In this document: piece by piece, positions 33,961 through 42,979 of the stretch
Position numbering within the stretch: the first letter of the stretch is position 1
Layout: each line of letters begins with the position of its first letter
Assembly (NCBI RefSeq): GCF_002257645.1
Contig: NZ_NQMO01000014.1
Span: 62,001-126,000 of the forward strand
Direction of reading: 5' to 3'
Source: Paenibacillus sp. XY044
Lineage (GTDB): Bacteria; Bacillota; Bacilli; Paenibacillales; Paenibacillaceae
Length of the DNA: 64,000 bases
Notes under the pieces: model-generated
What the model was told of the DNA's origin: nothing
What the model saw: only the letters and a program-made list of their open reading frames with translations
The model's database searches: none
Position numbers and translations under genes: made by a program

Positions 33961-34413
33961 ATGAATGCTGAAGTCCAAAAAGTCGTGATAACATTACCGG
34001 CCAATGCTGATTTTGTAGATATCGTAAGGTTGAACTTATATGGGATTGCATCGAAGATGGGTTTCTCGTATGAAGACATTGAGGATATGAAGGTAGCTGT
34101 ATCGGAAGCCTGTAACAACTCCGTTTTGTATGCTTATGGTCAGGAAAGCGGCATGGTGGAAGTAACATTCGAAATAGGCAGTGACCAATTGTCCATAAAG
34201 GTCAAGGACGACGGGGAGAGCTTTGACCGGATGGACCGCACTGAAAACACCGTGACATTGCATGATAAAGACCTGCATGATGTGGAGATCGGCGGACTCG
34301 GCTTCTATTTGATGGAGGCGCTGATGGACAATGTGACGGTAGATAATGAGACCGGACACGGCACCCAGGTGGTTATGACTAAACGGCTCATGAGAAGTGA
34401 GGAGAAAGTATGA
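33961..34413 (+). CDS. rsbW: anti-sigma factor/serine kinase RsbW
   Basis: A 150-residue GHKL-type serine kinase. Motifs: N-box VSEACNNSVLYAY (N52/N53), G1 KDDGESFD (83-86) and G2 GGLGFYLMEALMD (111-123). It binds and inhibits SigB and phosphorylates RsbV with ATP. The stop overlaps the sigB start by four bases (ATGA), the classical coupling of anti-sigma and sigma. The order rsbV-rsbW-sigB is diagnostic. Confidence 0.93.
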   Translation: MNAEVQKVVITLPANADFVDIVRLNLYGIASKMGFSYEDIEDMKVAVSEACNNSVLYAYGQESGMVEVTFEIGSDQLSIKVKDDGESFDRMDRTENTVTLHDKDLHDVEIGGLGFYLMEALMDNVTVDNETGHGTQVVMTKRLMRSEEKV

Positions 34414-35180
34414 ATGATAAGGTGACTCCCCCCGAGTCCATGAGCGAGGCGGTCGGTCTGATCTGGGAATACCAGCAGACCAAAGACAACGATATCGCTA
34501 CCGTGCTTATCCAAAAATATGAACCGATGGTCAAGATGGCCGCGGGCAAAATCGCCCGAAACCGTCCGGATCTGTATGAAGACCTGTATCAGGTCGGTCA
34601 GATGGCTTTGATCCGGCTGTTGCAGCAGTATGACATCAGCTTGGGAATTCCATTTGAGCCATATGCCATGAAGAGCATGATCGGCCATATGAAAAACTTT
34701 TTGCGGGATAAGTCCTGGTATATCCAGGTTCCAAGAAGGATCAAGGAGAAGGGCGCACTCGTCCAGCAGGCGATCGATGAGCTGACCGTCAAGCTTGAGC
34801 GTTCGCCGGACGTCCGCGAAATCGCCGAATTCCTGGATCTGTCCGTGGAAGAAACGGTGGAGGTTCTAGCCGGACGCGAATGCTACCACTATGTTTCCCT
34901 GGACTCTCCGCTGTCCCAAGAGGAAACGGGTGCAACGCTCGGTGAACTGATCAGCTCGGACGTCAATGACTATGATTCGGTGGAAAAACGGATGGACCTT
35001 CAGCAGGCCATGAGCCAGCTGAAGGAACAGGAGCAGAAAGTGCTGCTGCTTGCTTTCCAGGATGGTGAATCCCAACGCTCGATTGCTCAGAAGCTGGGAG
35101 TTTCCCAGATGAGCGTATCGAGGATTCAGAAACGGGCAACAGAGAAGCTGAAAGAAATCATGTCTAATTCATACCAATGA
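34410..35180 (+). CDS. sigB: RNA polymerase sigma factor SigB
   Basis: A 256-residue sigma-70 family factor of the SigB/SigF group. Region 2 is visible at DLYEDLYQVGQMALIRLL and GIPFEPYAMKSMIGHMKNFLRD, region 3 at VPRRIKEKGALVQQAIDEL, and region 4 helix-turn-helix at SQRSIAQKLGVSQMSVSRIQ. SigF is less likely because rsbV is not preceded by spoIIA features and stress-gene promoters with a SigB-like consensus surround it. A terminator follows at 35223. Confidence 0.9.
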   Translation: MNDKVTPPESMSEAVGLIWEYQQTKDNDIATVLIQKYEPMVKMAAGKIARNRPDLYEDLYQVGQMALIRLLQQYDISLGIPFEPYAMKSMIGHMKNFLRDKSWYIQVPRRIKEKGALVQQAIDELTVKLERSPDVREIAEFLDLSVEETVEVLAGRECYHYVSLDSPLSQEETGATLGELISSDVNDYDSVEKRMDLQQAMSQLKEQEQKVLLLAFQDGESQRSIAQKLGVSQMSVSRIQKRATEKLKEIMSNSYQ

Positions 35181-35222
35181 CGGACAAGCTTATGTTATGT
35201 ATCGAGTCAACCGGAAGTTCGT

Positions 35223-35268
35223 AAGGACACGCCAGTTCTCCCCTGAGAATATACGGCGTGTCCTTTTT
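35223..35268 (+). terminator. intrinsic terminator after sigB
   Basis: AGGACACGCC pairs with GGCGTGTCCT around a 24-base loop with minor pairing, followed by TTTTTGG. Confidence 0.75.
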
Positions 35269-35313
35269 GGTGAACAGAGATATGGACTGGGTGAGAAAAA
35301 GGAGGCGGATAGT

Positions 35314-36282
35314 ATGGCTGCTGAGGTTTCAAACAATGTGTTATCCTTTGCGGGCCACTGGACGTGGCATGATCTGGCGGTGGAGGACTGGTCATCGGAG
35401 GACTTCAGGCAACTGCAGGAGGCATGCCCCCTGATCGAGGAATGGCTGGAAGTCATTCCGAACATCGGGCAGAATTATATGTCCGTCCGGTTTCCCAACG
35501 GCGTGGACGCCGTTATGTTCGGCACGCTGCCTTACTCGGTCAAAATGGAAGTGGAGGACAGTGGTCAGGTGGATCGGGTCCATTTTTACGTCCAGCGCGA
35601 CCAGCTTATTACGATCAATCTGGATCAGAATACCCGCGAAATCATGGCTACGGCAGAACGCACAGCCATGCTGCATCAATGCCATAGTGCGGTGGACGGT
35701 ATGTTCGTGCTGGCACGGACGATTCTGCACTATTTTCATCTCGGTCTGGATCATTTCGAAGCAAACCTCCGTAAGCTGGAGCATGCGATGGAGATGGACA
35801 ATCAACGGTATTTGATGGACAAAATCCTGAATTCGCGGTTTGCGCTGCTGTATTGGAGCAATTTGTTCACTCCGTTTCAGGAGCTGATCGCGGCCGCCAG
35901 AGAAGGATATCTGGACAAGCTGGAGAACAGCCGGCCGTTCATGCAGCTGCTGCACCGGATCGAACGGATGGACCGGGCGTTCCGCCATTACGAGGATGAG
36001 ATCGATACCCTGATATCGATTGATGATGCCATCTCGGCGTTCCGCGGCAACGAGATCATGAAGACACTGACAATCCTGACGGCGATTTTTACCCCGGCTA
36101 CCGTGGCCGGTGCGATCTGGGGGATGAACTTTCAGAACCTGCCGGGCATCAATATGCCGTGGGGATTCATCGGGATCATGCTGATTACGTTCCTCAGCAC
36201 TGCCATCATGTATCTGTGGATGCACCGGAAGGGATGGACCGGCGATTTGCTCAAAGTCAAATCGAAAAAGTCGAAGATCTAA
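35314..36282 (+). CDS. CorA-family divalent cation transporter
   Basis: A 322-residue CorA-type protein. A large cytosolic N-terminal domain with long helices ends in two membrane segments. The signature GMN is in IWGMNFQNLP between them, followed by the short outer loop and FIGIMLITFLSTAIMYLWM. CorA proteins form pentameric Mg2+ (or Co2+/Ni2+/Zn2+) channels. AAAGGAGG lies nine bases before ATG 35314. No obvious promoter separates it from the sigB terminator, so some read-through from the sigma-B operon is possible. Confidence 0.85.
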   Translation: MAAEVSNNVLSFAGHWTWHDLAVEDWSSEDFRQLQEACPLIEEWLEVIPNIGQNYMSVRFPNGVDAVMFGTLPYSVKMEVEDSGQVDRVHFYVQRDQLITINLDQNTREIMATAERTAMLHQCHSAVDGMFVLARTILHYFHLGLDHFEANLRKLEHAMEMDNQRYLMDKILNSRFALLYWSNLFTPFQELIAAAREGYLDKLENSRPFMQLLHRIERMDRAFRHYEDEIDTLISIDDAISAFRGNEIMKTLTILTAIFTPATVAGAIWGMNFQNLPGINMPWGFIGIMLITFLSTAIMYLWMHRKGWTGDLLKVKSKKSKI

Positions 36283-36415
36283 CATCTTGCCGAATATCAA
36301 AAACAGGACTCGAGTTAAATAGTTAATCCCGTCGACGGATAGGTCCCCTGCAAGCAGACAAAGGCTGAGTAAGCGCACAGCCGTATGCTTGGAGGGGATT
36401 GTGCATTTAACGAGG

Positions 36416-36769
36416 CTACCACCAGCCGATAACGACGACGATCGCCAGCACCAGAAACACGATATTGATGCCAATCTCTTTATATTCCTTCCGACTCACA
36501 TGAAAAGCGGCTCCGAGCAGCACAGTCACGGCCAGGCCAAGTGCGGCAATAGGCGTCAATATAGGTGCAATCCCCGTCGCCAAGGGCAAAATCAATCCGA
36601 GAACCCCGGCCAATTCCACCATTCCGATCCCCCAAACGAGCGGTTTAGGTACGTCTCCAACCCACGGCCAGGCCGTTCGCGCTTGTTCATGCTGAAACGC
36701 CTTCATCCAACCGGAATAGATGAATCCGGCTCCCAAGATTCCTTGCACAATCCAAAGTACAACATTCAT
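36416..36769 (-). CDS. DoxX-like membrane protein
   Basis: A 117-residue protein with four hydrophobic segments and the DoxX-like opening (VVLWIVQGILGAGFIYSGWMKAF). In this family, size and the FxxSGxxK-type motif near the first helix are typical. It is divergent from an HxlR-type regulator, a very common pairing in firmicutes, where the regulator responds to quinones, aldehydes or other electrophiles. AGGAGC precedes the ATG by about 11 bases. Confidence 0.8.
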   Translation of the reverse strand: MNVVLWIVQGILGAGFIYSGWMKAFQHEQARTAWPWVGDVPKPLVWGIGMVELAGVLGLILPLATGIAPILTPIAALGLAVTVLLGAAFHVSRKEYKEIGINIVFLVLAIVVVIGWW

Positions 36770-36919
36770 GTCTTCACTGCTCCTTATCCTGGCTCTGTTT
36801 CGTCTTTAACCATGGATATATAATAGGGAGTAAGGGTGGGATGATGGAAGTAGGCACTTTAAATAAACGTAGTATCGAAAAATATACCTTAAGCCAATCA
36901 AGGGGATAGGAGGATGTGC

Positions 36920-37261
36920 GTGAATACTTATTGTAAGTTTGAAACGGCGCTGGATATCCTGATCGGGAAATGGAAGCCCGTGATTTTGCTCCGTCTGTTG
37001 AACCATGGAACGATGCGGTTCAGCGAGCTTCAGAAGTCGATCCCGGACATCACGAAGAAAATGCTGACCCAACAGTTAAGGGAATTGGAATATCACGATA
37101 TCGTGCATCGCGAGGTGTATAAGGAGATTCCTCCAAGGGTCGAATATTCCATTACGGACTATGGCCAGCGAATGACTCCATTGCTCCAGGCTATGAATGA
37201 CTGGGGAGTCAATCACATTGCTCATCTGCAGGAGCTTTATGGGGAAGAGCAGGCAGAGTGA
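36920..37261 (+). CDS. HxlR-family transcriptional regulator
   Basis: A 113-residue winged-helix regulator of the HxlR (MarR-like) family. C5 in the N-terminal segment CKFETALDILIGKWKPVILLRLL is the conserved redox-reactive cysteine position. The recognition part is ITKKMLTQQLRELE, and the wing is VEYSITDYG. GTG 36920 is preferred because AGGAGG lies six bases upstream; ATG 36914 directly abuts it. It probably controls the divergent DoxX-like gene from the shared 150-base gap. Confidence 0.85.
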   Translation: MNTYCKFETALDILIGKWKPVILLRLLNHGTMRFSELQKSIPDITKKMLTQQLRELEYHDIVHREVYKEIPPRVEYSITDYGQRMTPLLQAMNDWGVNHIAHLQELYGEEQAE

Positions 37262-37454
37262 CGGGGCAAGGAACTGAAGATTTGGCTGGATCCTGGAGTG
37301 TCTGATAAAGAACTGCTGCAGGGTCTGCTGTGCTACGAAGCGGGGGAAAGGTATTCCTATCCGATTTCCAAGGCGGTGGGAAATGTCGAAACCAGGTTGC
37401 GGCTTTTAATCATGCTATGTTTCTGGTTGAATCCCAGGCGCTGGAACAAACAAG

Positions 37455-37496
37455 GGCCTCGGTTCTCATTAGTTGAGAAGAGGCCTCTTTTCTTTG
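37455..37496. terminator. terminator between HxlR and the copper-amine-oxidase-like gene
   Basis: GGCCTCGGTTCTCA pairs with TGAGAAGAGGCC, with TCTTTTCTTT on the plus side and TTGTTTGTT on the minus side, so it can serve both directions. The 37262-37454 stretch before it shows no believable gene. Confidence 0.65.
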
Positions 37497-37513
37497 GCTT
37501 GCTTGGCACTAAT

Positions 37514-37960
37514 TTAATTTTGAGGAAAATTAATATTTATTGATGCATCATTAGCTGTTTTTTTCCATTCGACATTTGCTTTTAAAGTCTCCGCGATAAA
37601 TCTGAGGTTTACATAAAAAGTACTGTTGTCTGGATTAAAACTAGGTGCCTGATTCAGAACTTGAACTTTTCCATTGACGTAAGCCTCATTGGAATTATTA
37701 ATAAGTTTGATTGATGTTCCACCGTTTGTTGCGGATACTGACTTCGTTTTATTATCCCAATTTACAGTCATACCGAACTTTTCAAAAATAGGCCTCATCG
37801 GAACTAGAGTGGTTCCACTATTTGTTACGCTTGCGTAAATATCCATTTTCTCATTATTTACGAAGATGGAAGGCTTTTCTCGAGAAGCAAAGGCCGCATT
37901 TACCTCAAATATCATGAAAATCGCCATAGTCGAAATTAATAATTTTACCGTAGATTTCAT
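37514..37960 (-). CDS. secreted copper amine oxidase N-terminal-domain (stalk) protein
   Basis: A 148-residue exported protein with a signal peptide (MKSTVKLLISTMAIFMIFEV) and a copper amine oxidase N-terminal-like domain: IFVNNEKMD, LVPMRPIFEKFGMTVNWDN, TSIKLI, and FYVNLRFIAETLKANVEW. Such domains are frequent in Paenibacillus secreted proteins, usually attached to another domain; here it stands alone. It is strikingly AT-rich compared with flanking genes, suggesting lateral gain. Start M at 37960 has GGGGGAT upstream. Confidence 0.75.
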   Translation of the reverse strand: MKSTVKLLISTMAIFMIFEVNAAFASREKPSIFVNNEKMDIYASVTNSGTTLVPMRPIFEKFGMTVNWDNKTKSVSATNGGTSIKLINNSNEAYVNGKVQVLNQAPSFNPDNSTFYVNLRFIAETLKANVEWKKTANDASININFPQN

Positions 37961-38154
37961 TTTGCAAATCCCCCTTTGATATTTAATAGGCAATAGATAT
38001 CATGGTATCCATTGCCTATTAAATACGTTTTTTATTAATATAACGAGCTATCTACAACAATTGTTACAGTATTATTGCTGTCAGTGTACGGAATTGAAAA
38101 ATTACCCGGGAATGCTATACGACGGTAATCGAATAGAACGAAAACAGGAAGCGC

Positions 38155-38200
38155 CTAAAATGAAACAGCCTTAGTCCGGTGGAGTACCGTACTAAGGCTG
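38155..38200 (-). terminator. terminator of the LacI-family gene
   Basis: CAGCCTTAGT (38191-38200 complement) pairs with ACTAAGGCTG; the minus strand continues TTTCATTTT. The rest of the 37961-38270 gap is AT-rich without further features. Confidence 0.65.
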
Positions 38201-38270
38201 CCTGGTTTATTCCTATAGCTGTCTACTTCGATGGGCGGAACACCAGTCCCGACCGTACGCTTGTCATTGC

Positions 38271-39266
38271 TTAAAGCTTCGTGTTTGCCGTGTTCGCGGC
38301 AACTGTCTGTCCGGGAAAGCACTCCATCTCGGTCAAATAGGTCACTTGGGGCTCCAGATCCTTCCTGCGGATCATTTCGATCATCCGGTTAACCGCCAGC
38401 TCGCGGCTCGCAGGGGCGACGTAAAAGGTGGTCAGCGGCGGCTTGCTCAGCTTCGCCAGCTCCGAGAAGCCGTAACCGACGAGGCTGACCTCGCCGGGGA
38501 CCTGCACGCCGTGCTCCTTCAGCCACTGCAGGGCACCGAACTGAATCACCGTATTGACGGCAAATACCGCCGTATAGCCGATATCAAGGACACTCATCCG
38601 GGCGCACAGCTCGTAGCCGTCTTCGCCGCTGCTGGCCTGGACCAGCGATTTGTCCACCGGAATGCCGGCTTCCTCCAGCGCCCGGTAGTAGCCGTTCAGG
38701 TTTTTCTGATGAATGGGAATATTCAAACTCCCGCTGAAGAAGGCGATCTGCTTATGCCCGAACGAAAGCAGGTGTTTCACGGACTCGTAAGCTCCTTTTT
38801 CATGATCCATTACGATGCTGTTCGTGCCTTCACGGGGGATGCCCCCGTAGAAAAGGTAGGGTACCTTGGCTTCGGTAATCAGGTCGATCGCTTTATCGTC
38901 CAGATCGCCTGTCACGAAGTAGCCCTCCGCTTCCTTGCTCAGAACCGCCTTGCGCATCTTTTCGAGCCCCTCGGCATCCGCCTGCACGTTCATAAACAGC
39001 AGCGAGAAATGGTGGCGGCTTGCCGCCTGCTCAATCGTCGCGAGGTCGTACATGTACCTGGGGTCGTCAGGGGCGCGTCCGTACAAAATAAAGCACAGCT
39101 TCGGCGTGACATCCGCCCCGTCGTACCCGAGTTCCCTGGCGGCCTGAAGGATCCTTTGGCGCGTCTTTTCCGAAATCGTGCTGCCCGGCGCGTTATTGAG
39201 AACGAGGGAAACCGCAGAGCGGGACACGCCGAGGTACTCGGCAATTTCTTTTTTTGTAACGGACAT
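38271..39266 (-). CDS. LacI-family transcriptional regulator
   Basis: A 331-residue repressor. The N-terminal helix-turn-helix (TKKEIAEYLGVSRSAVSLVLNN) and hinge helix (TRQRILQAARELGY) are followed by a periplasmic-binding-protein-like effector domain (LCFILYGR, FFVTGDLDDKAIDL-type segment, VSLVGYGFSELAKLSKPPLTT). It is the last gene of the transporter operon and the likely binder of the two ATAAC-N2-GTTAT palindromes at 42857 and 43131. The effector is presumably the sugar handled by the locus. AAGGAGAG lies ten bases before the ATG. Confidence 0.88.
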   Translation of the reverse strand: MSVTKKEIAEYLGVSRSAVSLVLNNAPGSTISEKTRQRILQAARELGYDGADVTPKLCFILYGRAPDDPRYMYDLATIEQAASRHHFSLLFMNVQADAEGLEKMRKAVLSKEAEGYFVTGDLDDKAIDLITEAKVPYLFYGGIPREGTNSIVMDHEKGAYESVKHLLSFGHKQIAFFSGSLNIPIHQKNLNGYYRALEEAGIPVDKSLVQASSGEDGYELCARMSVLDIGYTAVFAVNTVIQFGALQWLKEHGVQVPGEVSLVGYGFSELAKLSKPPLTTFYVAPASRELAVNRMIEMIRRKDLEPQVTYLTEMECFPGQTVAANTANTKL

Positions 39267-39371
39267 GCGTATTACACTCTCCTTGTAACCGTGGCGGCGA
39301 GACATGGGCTGCCTTGCGGGCTGTTCTTTGCTGTATTATAGCATAGGTCGATTTCCGTTGAAAAAAGTTGC

Positions 39372-40988
39372 CTATTCCTTCTTGTACCGTTCGTAAGCTT
39401 GGTTATAGATGTCCATGTAATCGTCCAGCCCCATTTTTTTGAGCGTGGCCACGTAACTGTCCCATTCGGAGAACGGGGCATCCCCCGTCACGAATTTGGT
39501 CGTCATTTCTTCGACATAGGCGCTGATGTCGGTTTCGAGCGAGGTGAAGCGGGCCACTTCGTCCTGTGTATACGTGAACGGAGGCCATACCTCTTCCGGA
39601 TAGTAAGGCTCGATTTTTTTCGCGGCCTCCAGGTTCGCCGGCGAGCTCTCGCCGCCCTTGAACGTCTTGGCCGTCAGCATGGCCGGATAATATCCGCCGG
39701 CCCAGGAAACGTACTTTTTCCCGAATTCGGGATCGGCCTTATATTCGTCGGTATAGTCCACAGAGCCGTCAGGTTTGACGACATAGCTTTTGTCCTTGAT
39801 GCCCATGAAGAACATCGTGCTGCCTTCCTCGCTGTAGAAGTAATCCGCCCACCGCATCGTAGCTTCCGGGTACTTGTTGCTGCTGGTAATGGCGAAGGCG
39901 CCGGCATCCACGAGAGGGGAGCGCGCCCGGGAGAACAGCCGGTCCCCACCCGGGCCGGTCAAGGCGTTTGCGCCCGTATAATCATCTTTATGATCGCCGA
40001 ACGTATCGGCATTGGTGTACATAAAGGAACCGTACAGGCCGTCCTTACCTTTGGCGAGTACCTCATTTCCTTTGATCGTCAGAATTTCAGGTATAAACAG
40101 GTTCTCTTTATACAGCCGGCTCACATACTGCAGAAGCTCCTTGTATTTCGGATCCGCCGGAATAAATCTCAGCTTGCCGCTATCCGGGTCCATATCTACG
40201 CGGGGGTGGGTGTTCCCCCGGTTGCCGAGACCCCAGGAGCCCTTCAGCTGATCGAGCAGTCCTCCGACTCCGCTGGCTGCGTACGGAATTTCATCGTTCT
40301 TGCCGTTACCGTTCGGATCGCCTGTCTTCACAGCCTTTAGATACTGATAGAACTCTTCAGTCGTCGTCGGCTCCTTCATCCCGAGTGCGCTAAGGAACTT
40401 TTTGTTGATCCACAGCTCCGAGCCGATGACGACGGATTTGAAGTCCGGATCATAGAAGGTGGGGAGGGAGTAGATGTTGCCGTCGGGCATCGTCAGTCCC
40501 TTCTTGATTTCCGGATGCTTTTCCATCAAAGCCTTGAAGTTGGGGGCGTATTTGTCAATCAGGTCGTTCAGCGGGATCAAGAGTCCTTGGGCACCATAGT
40601 TCGCCAGATCGACGCTGGTAAACCTCGCGGTATGGAAGGCGTCGGGCAGGTCCCCGCCCGCCAGCAGCAGGTTGCGTTTTTCCGTCAGGCTGTCCACGGG
40701 CGTAAGCTGCCAGTTGACGTTGATGTTCGTCTTTGCCGCATACTCTTTCCAAATCTCTACCTGGTTCCAGTCCGGGGGCGCGCTGGCCGCTTGCCCGGCA
40801 AAGAAGTTCAGCGTAATCGGCTGCTGCACGATGGGAAAACCGGTTGCGCTAACGGATGACTCCCCGCTGGTTTCCCCGCCAGGCTTTTCCTCCGCTTGTC
40901 CGTTTCCAGAACCCCCACTGCAGCCTGCGATTATCCCGGTCACCATCAAAACTGTGGTCAGCAGCTGTGCACCTTTTTTCCATTTCAT
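39372..40988 (-). CDS. sugar-binding lipoprotein of an LplA-like ABC importer
   Basis: A 538-residue extracellular solute-binding protein. The lipobox GIIAGC places the lipidated cysteine at C23, followed by a Gly/Ser/Glu-rich spacer. The length of over 500 residues and segments such as WNQVEIWKEYAAKTNINVNW and DGNIYSLP match the large LplA-type binding proteins of Paenibacillus that take up oligosaccharides. The two permeases are encoded just upstream in the same operon; no ATPase gene is present, so a shared MsmX-type ATPase elsewhere is expected. GGGAGGT precedes the ATG. Confidence 0.88.
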   Translation of the reverse strand: MKWKKGAQLLTTVLMVTGIIAGCSGGSGNGQAEEKPGGETSGESSVSATGFPIVQQPITLNFFAGQAASAPPDWNQVEIWKEYAAKTNINVNWQLTPVDSLTEKRNLLLAGGDLPDAFHTARFTSVDLANYGAQGLLIPLNDLIDKYAPNFKALMEKHPEIKKGLTMPDGNIYSLPTFYDPDFKSVVIGSELWINKKFLSALGMKEPTTTEEFYQYLKAVKTGDPNGNGKNDEIPYAASGVGGLLDQLKGSWGLGNRGNTHPRVDMDPDSGKLRFIPADPKYKELLQYVSRLYKENLFIPEILTIKGNEVLAKGKDGLYGSFMYTNADTFGDHKDDYTGANALTGPGGDRLFSRARSPLVDAGAFAITSSNKYPEATMRWADYFYSEEGSTMFFMGIKDKSYVVKPDGSVDYTDEYKADPEFGKKYVSWAGGYYPAMLTAKTFKGGESSPANLEAAKKIEPYYPEEVWPPFTYTQDEVARFTSLETDISAYVEEMTTKFVTGDAPFSEWDSYVATLKKMGLDDYMDIYNQAYERYKKE

Positions 40989-41035
40989 ACGGATAAGACC
41001 TCCCTGAACACATCAAATTTATCGACAAGAGCGGT

Positions 41036-41926
41036 TTAGCCCTTAATCGCGCCGATCATAATGCCTTTGACGAAGTATTTCTGCAGGAACGGATACAGCA
41101 GAAAAATCGGGACGTTGGCGACAACCACCATGGCGTATTTAATGATTTCGGCGTCCAATATTTGCTGATCCTGGCCGATCATGGCGGCCCCGCCCTGAAC
41201 CATGTTGTCGACTTCCCCCTTGACGAGGATTTCGCGGAGAAACAGCTGAAGCGGGAACTTGCTGCGTTCGGACAAATAAATGAGGGCATTGAAGTAGGAA
41301 TTCCAGTGCCCGACGCTGTAGAAGAGCACCATAACCGCCAGAATGGGCATCGACAGCGGAAGGACGATCCGCCACAGCGTCTGCAGATTGCCACAGCCGT
41401 CGATCGCCGCCGCTTCCTGAAGCTCCGGCGGGATGCTCATTTGAAAGAAGGTGCGCATGATGATGATGTTATAAACCGAAACGGCCCCCGGAAGGATAAG
41501 CGCCCAGACGGTATTGATCATATGAAGACTTTTGATGAGCAGGTACGTAGGGATCAGGCCGCCGCTGAAGAACATGGTGAACACGAGGATGGCGGTAATG
41601 ACGCCGCGTCCGGCAAAGTCCTTTCGGGACAGCGGGTAGGCTGCGGCGGTCGTCATGAACAAATTGATGGCGGTCCCGACCACGGTATAGAGAATCGTAT
41701 TGCGATAGCCGATCAGCACTTCTTGGTTGTGGAAGATTTTGTTGTACCCGGTAAACGTCAAGTCGACGGGAAACAGCCACATACGGCCCTCGATCACGGC
41801 GGAAGGCTCACTGACCGATGCGCTCAGCACATAAATGAGCGGATAGAGCACAAGGATCAGAATGACGGCCAAGGCGGCGTAAATGAATGCGCCCGAAATG
41901 CGGTCGCCGATCGTTGGATGATCCAC
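41036..41926 (-). CDS. ABC sugar permease, LplC/YtcP-like
   Basis: A 296-residue CUT1-type permease with six membrane segments. The ATPase-contacting EAA loop is visible as ELQEAAAIDGCGNLQTLWRIVLPLSMP. The C-terminus (YPFLQKYFVKGIMIGAIKG) is typical of the LplC/YtcP group. The GTG start has GAGGAGGG eight bases upstream. The gene follows the other permease by 12 bases. Confidence 0.9.
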   Translation of the reverse strand: MDHPTIGDRISGAFIYAALAVILILVLYPLIYVLSASVSEPSAVIEGRMWLFPVDLTFTGYNKIFHNQEVLIGYRNTILYTVVGTAINLFMTTAAAYPLSRKDFAGRGVITAILVFTMFFSGGLIPTYLLIKSLHMINTVWALILPGAVSVYNIIIMRTFFQMSIPPELQEAAAIDGCGNLQTLWRIVLPLSMPILAVMVLFYSVGHWNSYFNALIYLSERSKFPLQLFLREILVKGEVDNMVQGGAAMIGQDQQILDAEIIKYAMVVVANVPIFLLYPFLQKYFVKGIMIGAIKG

Positions 41927-41938
41927 GGTAATCCCTCC

Positions 41939-42832
41939 TCACCAAAGGCTGGTTTCGTTAAGCCTGCGCGCGGCGGCGTTGACGATCACCAGCAGAATAA
42001 AGTTCACCACCGAATTGAATAATCCGACTGCGGCCGAGAAGCTGTACTGGGAACCGAGGATGCCGCTTTGATAAACATAGGTGGCAATAACGTCGGAACT
42101 TTCTTTGTTCAGGCTGTTTTGCATCAGGTACACTTTCTCGAAGCCGACTCCCATCAGACTCCCGAGGTTCAGGATCAGCAGGATGACGACCGTCGGCATG
42201 ATTCCGGGGAGGTTGATATGCCAAATCCGGCGCAGGCGGCTGGCTCCGTCGATGATAGCGGCTTCATGAAGGCCCGGATCAATGCCCGCGAGCGCGGCCA
42301 GATAGATGATGGATCCCCAGCCTGCGGACTGCCAGACACCGGAGAGCACATAAACCGTTTTGAACCATTCGGGTTCGGTCAGGAAGGGAATCGGCTCGCC
42401 TCCGAACCAGGTAATCAGATGGTTGACGACGCCTTTTTGCGGAGAAAGAAACATCAGAACCATGCCGACCAGCACGACCATGGACAGGAAATGCGGCGCA
42501 TAGGTGACGGTTTGGACGAATTTACGGAAAGTACGGTGGCGGACTTCGTGAATCATCAGCGCTAGGAGCAGGGGGGCCGGAAAGCCGACGGCCAGCTCGT
42601 ACAGGCTGATGCCGAGCGTGTTGCGGATGAGGCGCCAGAAGTAATAGCTGTCGAAGAATCGCTGGAAGTGATCGAGCCCGGTCCAGGGACTGTCCCAGAT
42701 GCCTTTGACGGCGACAAAGTTCTTGAAGGCGATCTGCAGGCCGAACATCGGATAGTAGTGGAAGATGAGCACATACACCAAGACGGGAAGGATGAGCAAA
42801 TACAAATCCCAGTATTTCCTGAACACTCTCAT
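41939..42832 (-). CDS. ABC sugar permease, LplB/YteP-like
   Basis: A 297-residue CUT1-type permease with six membrane segments. The EAA loop reads GLHEAAIIDGASRLRRIWHINLPG. The opening (LYLLILPVLVYVLIFHYYPMFG) and GVVNHLITWFGGEPIPFL segment are typical for LplB/YteP. The start at 42832 has GGAGG eight bases upstream, better than 42847. It is the first gene of the transporter operon and lies just downstream of a LacI-type operator and a TTGACT promoter. Confidence 0.9.
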   Translation of the reverse strand: MRVFRKYWDLYLLILPVLVYVLIFHYYPMFGLQIAFKNFVAVKGIWDSPWTGLDHFQRFFDSYYFWRLIRNTLGISLYELAVGFPAPLLLALMIHEVRHRTFRKFVQTVTYAPHFLSMVVLVGMVLMFLSPQKGVVNHLITWFGGEPIPFLTEPEWFKTVYVLSGVWQSAGWGSIIYLAALAGIDPGLHEAAIIDGASRLRRIWHINLPGIMPTVVILLILNLGSLMGVGFEKVYLMQNSLNKESSDVIATYVYQSGILGSQYSFSAAVGLFNSVVNFILLVIVNAAARRLNETSLW

Positions 42833-42856
42833 AAGCGGCGCCTCCAAACATAATTA

Positions 42857-42868
42857 ATAACGCGTTAT
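42857..42868. promoter_or_regulatory. LacI-type operator 1
   Basis: ATAACGCGTTAT, a perfect 12-base palindrome with the central CG typical of LacI-family sites. It lies downstream of the operon promoter and 25 bases before the first permease start, ideal for blocking transcription. Confidence 0.65.
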
Positions 42869-42894
42869 AAAAATGAGCCTGTTTTTATTCCACA

Positions 42895-42922
42895 TTCTTA
42901 CGGCACCAGACCTAAAAGTCAA
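42895..42922 (-). promoter_or_regulatory. sigma-A promoter of the sugar importer operon
   Basis: On the minus strand TTGACT (42922-42917), 16 bases and TAAGAA (42900-42895). Operator 1 lies about 30 bases downstream. Confidence 0.6.
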
Positions 42923-42979
42923 GCGTTTTTTTGAAATTTAACATAGAGATTACAGTAGGAATAAGGGGTTCCAAAAGGA

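Noticed and set aside
37298..37543. 81-codon frame after the HxlR gene
   Set aside because: No ribosome site, runs through a terminator hairpin and into the next gene, with no plausible protein features.
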